In this document: positions 56,708 to 64,000 of the stretch, piece by piece
Layout of the letters: each line of letters starts with the position of its first letter
Numbering within the stretch: the stretch's first letter is position 1
DNA from: Oscarella lobularis
Taxonomy: Eukaryota > Porifera > Homoscleromorpha > Homosclerophorida > Oscarellidae
DNA length: 64,000 nt
Direction of reading: 5' to 3'
Assembly: GCF_947507565.1 (NCBI RefSeq)
Contig: NC_089177.1
Coordinates: 1,612,001-1,676,000 of the forward strand
Translations under genes and position numbers: made by a program
The notes under the pieces: model-generated
What the model was told of the DNA's origin: nothing
The model's input: only the letters and a program-made list of their open reading frames with translations
Databases searched by the model: none

Positions 56708-58585
56708 CTACAAAAAATCTAAGAGTACTCTCCTCTTAGCCATGTTTCCACTAGACATATCTTCAGACCTGACGACGACTTCCGTAGCTCCAAATTGCAT
56801 AAATACCTTAATAACTCTGTTTTTGCCTTTAGCCGTGTTCGGCATAGGTAGTTTCATGACAGCGGCTTTCTTAACGCCCTCATCAGTAGTATAGCGAGGA
56901 TTGACGTCGTCAGACGTGCATATGATGACTTTGACTTCTATTGAGTCGGGACACAAGGGAGAAAAGGTGTTCACTATCTCCTGCCCTATTTCAATTTCAG
57001 TGTTTTTTCTGACAAAAACAGTGAAGGTAAAGGCGCACTTTGCCACACCGTCGTCTCCATAGGTAAGCTGTGACTCGGGATCAACACCGCGACGAAAATC
57101 TCGGCTGCTTTCCACTCCGTAGGTGTACTTGACCCGACGGCTAAGAAAGACTAGGGGATCATGTCCAAACAGCACCGAACCCATTACAACAGAAAGAGAC
57201 GGTTCGCGTGCAGCAATCACGCGAAGACCGAATGATTTCTCGAAGGCCTCTTTCAGGTAGTCTTGAAGCAGTCTGCACGTGGCAAAGCCACCGACTAAGA
57301 TCATGAATTTGATATTTGAAATCTTTTCGAGGAGATGCTTGAGATGAGCAAGAATGTTAGCAAATACTGGCTCAAATAACTTTCGGACTTCCGGGAAATT
57401 GATTGTTAATTTTCCGTGGGAGAATTTCACGTTGGCATTGTTGAATCGATTGATGCTGTCCTTTACGGACTTTCCTTCGCTGATCATGAATCCGTAAAAA
57501 TCAAACGGCAGTTCAACGAAGAGCTTCCCGTTTTGTTCTGCGCAACGCTTTGCTGACTCAAATTTATTTGACATTAGATCTACCCAATCGCCTTGGTGCT
57601 CACGGCGGAACTTGTCGATGGAAGCCTGGCCGAAAACGCGAACTAACAGATCAACGAAATTTTTATCTACATACGTTCCGCCCCAGGCACCTCCTGTGGC
57701 GTGATGCAGCTCTCTGATCAGATCATCCTGCTGAACCTCATGAACAGCAACATCGACTGTTCCACCTCCCAGATCAGCTAAGAGATACCTCGTGCCGGAC
57801 TCGTATGCAACACTCGTGTTCTCTGTTTCATGAACGGCACTCGACATGAGATGAATTGCCTTGCAATATACTGCAGCTGCTTCGGGTTCCAACGAAATTA
57901 CAAGACGTTCAGGATGGAAAAGAGACGTGAGGCCTCCCTATAAAAAACATCTAATAAACGCAATCAGTAGAGCCTTTTACCTCATATGCAGCTTCCCTCA
58001 TGATCTGCTTAGCCCCGTCATCCCAGATAGCAGGAACGGTGATGACCCACTTAACATGCTGTGGATCAACGTCGTACATGGAGCAACTGCTAATTTGATC
58101 AATGGCGGCATCTTTGAAATGGCCAAGTGAAAAAGCAAAAACCGTTTTAAGAGGAATTTCCTTTCCGTTGGCAGCAATAGCCATTGAAGAACGAGAAAGA
58201 TGCTAGAGAGTGGCAAGGGTAACAACAAAAGTAGCCAATGAAAGTCTAACGAGCAGAAAGTCTAACGAACAGATTCTACCTTGGTCTGGTGAAGGCTCAT
58301 TTTGAATCGACTGAAATACATCCACTGCTTCTGGCCCTCTTCATCTAGCTCTATATTATAGTAATGCAGTGCCTTATGACCGAACGAGTGAAAGCTGCCG
58401 TCGGGTTTTAGAAGGAGAGCAGTAGGAACTTTTCCCGGTGTGGGGCAGCCAGCAATGGGACTGTGGCCATCTACTTCGCGAATGGCTTGGATAGCGTACT
58501 TCTCGTCAGTGAAGGACATGGCGTAGCCGCTGTAGGTGGTCCCTACGTCGATTGCGACGACTAAGAACCGCGCTTCGTCGGCCAT
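56708..58585 (-). CDS. HSPA12-like Hsp70-family protein
   Basis: Three minus-strand exons, 58585-58280, 58202-57981 and 57937-56708, in phase, giving 585 residues. An in-frame ATG at 58615 could add ten. It has the actin-like ATPase signature of the HSPA12A/B branch: phosphate-1 loop VAIDVGTTYSGYA, VKWVITVPAIWDDGAKQIMREAA, phosphate-2 loop LADLGGGTVDVAVH, and adenosine motif MILVGGFATC. As in HSPA12, there is no canonical Hsp70 substrate-binding domain or EEVD tail; a beta-rich C-terminal region (VFVRKNTEIEIGQEI) replaces it. These proteins are atypical cytosolic chaperones, numerous in invertebrates and often stress- or immune-responsive (established for bivalves and some other groups). Start is 140 bases from the divergent GALM gene. 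Confidence 0.92.
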
Positions 58586-58725
58586 TTTTTCCCGAAGAAA
58601 TTTGGGGTGGAGCACTTTCCGTTTCGTTAGCGCACGCGCTTCACTCGCTCTGAGTTTTCGAACGGCTCGTGTACACTACGCTGTGCTGAACGCACTCTTG
58701 ACTTCATACGTTCAAGTTTGATTGG
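58586..58725. promoter_or_regulatory. Probable bidirectional promoter HSPA12 / GALM
   Basis: 140 bases between divergent start codons. No TATA box or clear heat-shock element cluster seen. Confidence 0.45.
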
Positions 58726-60179
58726 ATGATGACGACTACTGTCGTGAAATCGACGTTTGGCATGCTTCCTGATGGAAAGGAAGTCGCTCTTTATACTTTC
58801 GAGAGCGCGAGTGGCTTTCAGTTTAGCGTCAGCGCTTTAGGAGCTGCCATAGTTTCCGTTTTCTGCCCAAGTCGGTTAGTTCTTCTAGTCGATCACGTGA
58901 TGTACTAGTAGCGTGCAAAATCACAGGAAGAGTGCAACAAGCGACATCGTGCTCGGTTTCGACGATCTGTCCGGTAATCCCTTTGAACAACTAAGAGCAT
59001 AATAAGTTGAACTAATTGTACCGGTAGGTTACCTAAATCAAACGCCCTACCTTGGAGTGACGGTTGGGCGTGTTGCCAATCGCATTGCTAATGGCCGGTT
59101 TACCCTCGACGGCAACGAGATAGTGCTAGCTCAAAACAACGGAAAGAATCATCTCCACGGAGGCGTAATCGGATTTGACAAAGTGATGTCATATTCTCGC
59201 ATGAATTAAACCTAAGCGATTAATTAGTTATTAAAACGTTTAGAAACTTTGGTCAAGTAAGGCCAATGAGGCTGAAGGCTGCGTGACGTTTACGTACAGA
59301 AGCGAAGATGGAGAAGAAGGCTATCCAGGGCAGCTTGACTGCACGGTGAAATTCTCTTTGGCAAAAGGAAATGGCATCCGAATTCAGTACAGCGCGACTA
59401 CAACCAAAGCGACGCCTATCAATTTATCTAATCATTCCTATTTTAATTTGGGGGGTCAGGTATTGCAATAGTGGATATTAATTAGGCTACGGTATTTTGC
59501 CATTATTTAAAATTTTCCTCCTAGGCATCGGGGTCAGTTTTGGATGATCATGTAGTTGAAATCTTGGCATCTCGCTATACGCCAGTTGACGATACTGCAA
59601 TTCCAACAGGTGATCTCTACGAGATACTAGTACTACTTCTCCATGTGTAACAAACTGGAGGTTTTAGGAGAAATTGCAAATGTTGAGGGGTCACCGTTTG
59701 ATTTCAGAAAGCCTGCATCTATAGGAAGTCGTATTGAGTCGACACCAGACCGGCGAGGTTACGATCACAATTATGTGCTGAGCGTTCCAAAGGATGCCAT
59801 GCACGGAACGTTGCAGCTCATTTCTAGGTACTGTATGTCCCTCAGATGGGAAAAAATTTAATTTCTGTCTTGGAAAAGCGTTTTTCATTCCGGAACTGAA
59901 AGAAAGATGGAAGTATTTTCTACGCAGCCTGGCATGCAACTCTACACGGGAAACTTTCTCGATGGGTCAGTGATTGGCAAAGGCAAACATGCGTATCAAA
60001 GACACGAAGGGTTCTGCATGGAGACGCAGAATTTCCCTGACGCTGTCAATCAGGTAACCGTCTTTTCTCTAGAATCTCTGCGTTTAGCGGAAATTTTTCC
60101 GTAGGAAGCTTTTCCATCTTGTGTCCTAAGGCCATCACAAACGTATTGCCATGAAACTGTGTACCAATTTTCTTGGTGA
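58726..60179 (+). CDS. GALM: Galactose mutarotase (aldose 1-epimerase)
   Basis: Interconverts alpha and beta anomers of galactose and glucose in the Leloir pathway, in the cytosol. About seven exons separated by 50-110-base introns, starting at one of two adjacent ATGs (58726/58729). Sequence signatures in order: TPYLGVTVGRVANRIANGRF; NGKNHLHGG with a substrate-binding His; LSNHSYFNLGG with the catalytic acid His; YDHN with the substrate-binding Asp; and EGFCMETQNFPDAVNQ with the catalytic-base Glu. The final exon (after the acceptor at about 60104) reads AFPSCVLRPSQTYCHETVYQF, the usual C-terminal strand, and stops at 60179. All key residues are present, and the length is close to the usual 340-350 residues. 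Confidence 0.96.
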
Positions 60180-60247
60180 AAGCATGCCTGTCTTCTATTT
60201 TCTTAATTTTTGCGCGTTAAGAGCGGCTGAGCAAGCTGGCTGAGCGG

Positions 60248-60294
60248 TAGCCTCGTACCCAGGCCCTTTCTCCGGTTGCTTGGGTACGAGGCTA
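60248..60294. repeat. 14-bp perfect hairpin
   Basis: TAGCCTCGTACCCA (60248-60261) pairs exactly with 60281-60294; the loop is 19 bases. Shares the CTCGTA(C/T)CCAG core with the hairpin at 713-810. Confidence 0.85.
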
Positions 60295-60372
60295 GCTGAG
60301 TAGCCGGCTGATGATGCGAATTTTTGGAAGGTGCGCGCGTTAGATAACTGCGACCCTTGGTTTTCCGCTGCC

Positions 60373-63300
60373 ATGGCTGCGCCTGCTGTACTTCCGCGCC
60401 GTTATTTGTGGGAATGGAAAGATCCTAATGACGTTAGTCGGCTGTGGAAGCCGTTCAGTATCGAGCTGAACGAAGAGCTCGAAGCAGGCTCCTCCGCGGG
60501 AGAACTCAAGTTCGAAATCGCCGGGTCGCCTTACATTGCCCACTTTTCACGATCGCCAATGATACAAATCAACGAAGCGACAAAGTACAAGAGGGAAATA
60601 AGGCGCAGAGAAGGCAACTTCGGTAGGTTCGGGCCAAGTACAGAGTAGAGCACGGATCCTTGGTATACTAGAGAATGATGGCCCACTCCCGTACACAAGC
60701 ATGTCTTCAAATGCAGAGAAAATTATGAAATACAATACGTCAGAAAAGCGCCTAATTAGAAAAACATTTAAAATTATGTAGATATGTACAGTATGTAGGT
60801 AGGACTGAGCTGTAGGGGCTAAGGGCAGTGATGACTACGTGAATATGTGGCAACATAAAATTAAAATTTATGACGTCACACTATGTAATGAACTCGCGTA
60901 CGGAAAGCGGTGGGAGGCTCTGCATGATGGCAACACGGTGAACACCGGGCCATCATTCTCTAGTGATTGTGACGTCAGAGCGTGACAATCAAAACCGTCG
61001 TTTCGCCTTCTAAGCGCATTTATAAAACGGAAAATACCACCGAACAATTTGTTACGGGGGTTTCTAAGCATTTTATCCGTTTATGGAGCCGACCACCGCA
61101 GTTGTACGGGGTGGCAAACGCAGTTTGCGAGCCCGTATAACGGCGAGGGAGGCTCTCTCAAACGTGATGTTAGGCGCCGGAAGTGTATGTTTGTCTGTCT
61201 TTCTGTCTGTCTGTCTGTCTGTCGGTGACGCTATTGTGACGTCACATAGGAAAAACCCTTTGTAAAGCACATGCGTGACATAGGGCCTAAAACGGTGACG
61301 GCAGGACGGAGTTTCAAACACGCATGCGTCGTAGTTAGGGTTACTCCCCGCCTTCGAATGTTCTCCGAAAGCGCTGAATTTACCCTATCTAGCCCCTGAC
61401 AAGTGCATTTTCTCTGGCGAAAATGCAAAAATATCACAATGCTTCACTGAAACAAACACGCATCGAGCGGGGGCCCTCGTACGAATAGTATCGTCTACAA
61501 GTTCTATTTTTGTCGCCCAGCTTCCCCCAAAACGACAGTAGTGTAAATAAAAAGCAGTATTCTTTGGCTTTGACGCTAAAAGAAAGCTGTTTTTACTTAT
61601 CGTATTTTAGCAAAATTCGAAACACCGTGGGTCGTTAGGCGCGATTGAGGCGCGACTCAGCTATTTTTCAAGCGCGTTTACAAATCCCTACGCTCTCGTA
61701 AATTTTAGAAGCTATTTATAGAGAAAACGTGCGGTTCCTAGTGCGTTCGGCAGTCCTAAAACTTTCAAACCGCTTTTTCTCGATTGACGTCCCCCTCAAC
61801 TAAAATGACGTCAGGGCTAAAATCAAAGCTTATTCATTGAAGCTTTGATGTGCGTAATCTCAAGCTTAGACAATTCGAACTCGTCTTAGCCGAGCCCTTT
61901 TTCTTTCACAAGGTCTCCATGGAACGTTAACTATTTACTTCATTAGCTGATTTAAGGCGCGTGCGCGACAAGGTGTGCGTCATTGGCTCTCCGCCCATTG
62001 TCACGTACAAGCACTCGTACATGCGCATTTGAAACTCCGTCCTGCCAACGGTGACCCGAAAAAGGCGATTAACGGCGCGAATAAAGCGTTTTTTCTTTCA
62101 TAAACGGAAAAAATGCTTAGAAACCCCTGTTTCCAATTGATCTGTGCTATTTTCCGTATTATAAATGCGCTGAGAAACCGAAACGACAGTTTTGATTGTC
62201 ACGCTCTGACGTCACAATCAAAAGTATCCACTCATGTACAGTATGTGGGTGGGTATGTACGCGTGTACGGGTAACAAGAAATATGACCCGTACACATGCA
62301 TAGGTCTTCTTGAAATACAGAGCACATTATCAAATACAGTACGTCAGAAAAGCGCCTAATTAGGAAAACATTGCAATCATGCAAGTATTTACACTATGTA
62401 GGTAGGACTGAGCTGTAGTAGCTAACGGCTGTAATAACCGCGTGAATATGTGACAACATAAAAAATTATTACGTCACACTATGTTATGCACTCGCGTACG
62501 ATAAGCGGTGGGAGGCTCTGCATGATGGCAACACGGTGAACACCGGGCCATCATTCTCTAGTCAATAAAAAAACGCTTTATTCGCGCCGTAAATCGCCTT
62601 TTTCGGGTCACCGTTTTGGGCCCCATTTCGCGCATGCGCTTTACAAAGTAAGGGTCTTTCCTATGTGACGTCACAATACTGTACCGAAATACAGACAGAC
62701 GGACATACAGACACTTCCGGCCCTAAGATCACGTTTGAGAGAGCCTCCCTCTGCCGTTATACGGGCTCCACCCGTACAACTACGGTGGTCGGCTCCATAA
62801 GGGATTAGAAACGCAGTACATTGTGTACGTGCCACGGTTACGCCCCCTCGCCCGCTTGTGACCTCACTCAGATAGCGCCCGATTTCTCCGAGCTCGAAGA
62901 CTCCCCAGCCTTTGGAGCAGCTTGGGAAGGTTTCGAAATGCCTAAGTAAGGCTTCCGATAGTCGTTTTCAGCAAACTATGCCTTTCCCAACGATGATTTT
63001 GGCCGGTTTCTTTCCATCACGCGATCTACGTGACTTTGTGCGATTTTCACGACGATTCTATACGTTTTCAGAACCCCAAAGTACATTCACATTGCAGACT
63101 ATAGACGTCAAAGTGCAGCTGTCTCACCCAAGATCATCTGCGATTCCCGATCGTCAAAATCGAGGCCATTTTCTAGCACGCTTCACTTCTAGCAGGTCAC
63201 AATGGTCGCGATTATGACTGTCGGAGATCACAGATGATCTTGGGTACGACAGTAACACTTTGACGTCTATAGTCTACAATGTGAATGTACTTTGGGGATC

Positions 63301-64000
63301 TGAAAACGTGTGGCTACAATCGTCATGAAAATCGCACAAAGTCACGCCGTTCATTGCGTGATGGAAAGAAACGAGCCAAAATCCTCGTTGGGAAAGCATC
63401 GCTTGCAAAAAACGACTATCGGAAGCATTAATTAGGTATTTCGAAACCTTCTCAAGCTGCTCCAAAGGCTGGGGAGCCTTCGAGCTCGAAGAAATCGGGC
63501 GCTATCTGAGTGAGGTCACAAGCCGGCGAGGGGGCGTAACAGTGGCACGGATAAGACGTCACAATGTACAGCGTTTCTAATCCCCTATACTCTACTATCC
63601 GTGGGGCCATGTTGTCCTGTGGAGACCAACCTAATTTTGCACTGGCTGCGTAGATCATTCGCGAATTTGTACGCAATGGCAGTGGGTCGACGACACTCGC
63701 TTCTGGATCGATTACGATTCGAATATAAGTGCAATGCTGACAGAAGCGTTGTCCAGCGCTGTTTCTCTTGTTTCTTTTCGTCTTGATCAGACGGGAGCCG
63801 AGTACAACGTCAATTTGAAGGAAAATCGCCAAATCAACAAAGCATCTAATTTCAGGCGAGAAATCCGATGCATTCCAGTCTACAGACGAGGTAGATACAT
63901 AATCGATTGAACGATCTTCAATTCTTAAGAATACACGATATATTCTATTTTCACTGATCATCAGGTTACAGCTGGGAATACCAAGATGATGAAGGAATCT
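60373..64000 (+). CDS. Multi-WWE-domain protein, 5' part
   Basis: Exon 1 (60373-60622; an ATG at 60331 is also in frame) encodes a WWE domain: YLWEWKDPNDVSRLWKPFS ... FSRSPMIQINEATKYKREIRR. After a 3-kb intron, exon 2 (63654-63890) encodes a second WWE domain (WQWVDDTRFWIDYD ... AEYNVNLKENRQINKASNFR, REIRC). Exon 3 starts at 63965 with YSWEYQDDEG, the opening of a third. Splice phases agree at both joins. WWE domains recognise iso-ADP-ribose in poly-ADP-ribose and occur in PARPs and ubiquitin ligases such as RNF146 and Deltex. The catalytic or other part, if any, lies beyond the window, so the protein cannot be named. The long intron is filled by inverted and MITE-like repeats. Confidence 0.85.
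60667..60964. mobile_element. MITE-like element, copy A
   Basis: 298 bases bounded by perfect 18-bp terminal inverted repeats (ACTAGAGAATGATGGCCC and its complement). No coding capacity. A second, diverged copy lies at 62284-62562 in the same orientation. No clear target duplication. Confidence 0.85.
61191..61223. repeat. (TGTC)n microsatellite
   Basis: Short TGTC-rich tract with one TTC interruption; its reverse complement (ACAGACAG...) is present in the inverted block near 62690. Confidence 0.8.
62284..62562. mobile_element. MITE-like element, copy B
   Basis: Aligns with copy A over almost its whole length (shared GTCAGAAAAGCGCCTAATTA, GGTAGGACTGAGCTGTAG). The right terminal repeat is identical, while the left one is lost or diverged. 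Confidence 0.85.
62801..63584. repeat. 784-bp foldback (palindromic) element
   Basis: Left arm about 62801-63140 and right arm about 63231-63584 are inverted copies with scattered differences, separated by about 90 bases. Outer ends are GGGATTAGAAACGC and GCGTTTCTAATCCC. Reading frames inside the arms mirror each other and have no domain. Confidence 0.88.

Larger units (their letters stand above)
60965..62799. repeat. Mosaic of inverted repeat blocks in WWE intron
   Basis: Block 60965-61080 is inverted at about 62100-62219, and block 61083-61265 is inverted at about 62655-62799. A piece near 61265-61317 (ACGGCAGGACGGAG) recurs inverted near 62035-62055, and AACGCTTTATTCGCGCC near 62570 is inverted near 62080. 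The arrangement looks like a composite or rearranged foldback transposon with MITE copies inserted at its edges. The unique centre is about 61320-62030. No transposase seen. Confidence 0.8.

Noticed and set aside
62912..63465. Open frames in both directions near 63 kb as a gene pair
   Set aside because: They are mirror images within one palindromic element and carry no domain.
63452..63961. Minus-strand 169-residue frame at the window end
   Set aside because: It overlaps the plus-strand WWE exons, whose domain motifs and splice phases fit, and part of it is repeat arm.
1..64000. CRISPR arrays, bacterial operons or prophage
   Set aside because: No regularly spaced repeats; genes have spliceosomal introns and metazoan families throughout.

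Overview
This is nuclear DNA from an animal. The genes carry short GT-AG introns (mostly about 35-75 bases). The protein families are metazoan: TRPA channel, FAN1, ZCCHC4, HSPA12, GALM, holocarboxylase synthetase, ZYG11-type receptors, and Roco proteins with death domains. The block at about 40968-43716 is mitochondrial DNA that reads only when TGA is tryptophan; its order (trnS-trnP-nad4-trnH-trnE-nad6-nad3) is the one I remember for sponges. Together with the compact genome and expanded ankyrin, TIR and death-domain genes, my best guess is a sponge, possibly a homoscleromorph such as Oscarella. That assignment is inference.

Layout. 1-1.9 kb: no gene, one strong hairpin. 1.9-7.1 kb: two tandem intronless ZYG11-like genes. 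7.4-10.8 kb: an intronless receptor kinase with kelch-like ectodomain and EGF-type modules. 11.5-21.7 kb: a 3,316-residue ankyrin-Roc-COR-death protein. 22.1-25.0 kb: a multi-exon gene of unknown function with a KH-like segment. 25.1-28.4 kb: FAN1 nuclease. 28.7-30.2 kb: 5' part of holocarboxylase synthetase, running into a 200-N gap flanked by a palindromic repeat. 32.1-36.8 kb: a second ankyrin-Roc-COR-death gene. 37.7-38.4 kb: a decayed copy of the holocarboxylase synthetase catalytic part. 39.1-45.0 kb: two minus-strand copies of a small secreted LamG gene, with the mitochondrial block between them. 45.5-47.0 kb: ZCCHC4 (minus). 47.2-50.6 kb: a TIR-TIR-SLOG protein (plus). 51.1-55.9 kb: a TRPA channel (minus, convergent). 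56.7-58.6 kb: HSPA12-like chaperone (minus). 58.7-60.2 kb: galactose mutarotase (plus). 60.4 kb to the end: 5' end of a multi-WWE protein whose 3-kb intron is packed with palindromic and MITE-like repeats.

Themes. The most striking candidate is the TIR-TIR-SLOG protein. It places a TIR domain with the NAD-hydrolase glutamate in the same chain as a SLOG nucleotide-binding fold, a pairing that recalls bacterial Thoeris immunity (TIR producer plus SLOG sensor). The second is the near-intact mitochondrial segment sitting between two copies of a duplicated nuclear gene. Several genes look like innate-immune or cell-death signalling parts (two Roco-death proteins, TIR-SLOG, the receptor kinase), mixed with ordinary housekeeping genes. 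I see no operon-like organisation; two tight head-to-head pairs (ZCCHC4/TIR-SLOG and HSPA12/GALM) probably share promoters. Exon boundaries were placed by hand from splice motifs, phase and family alignment from memory.
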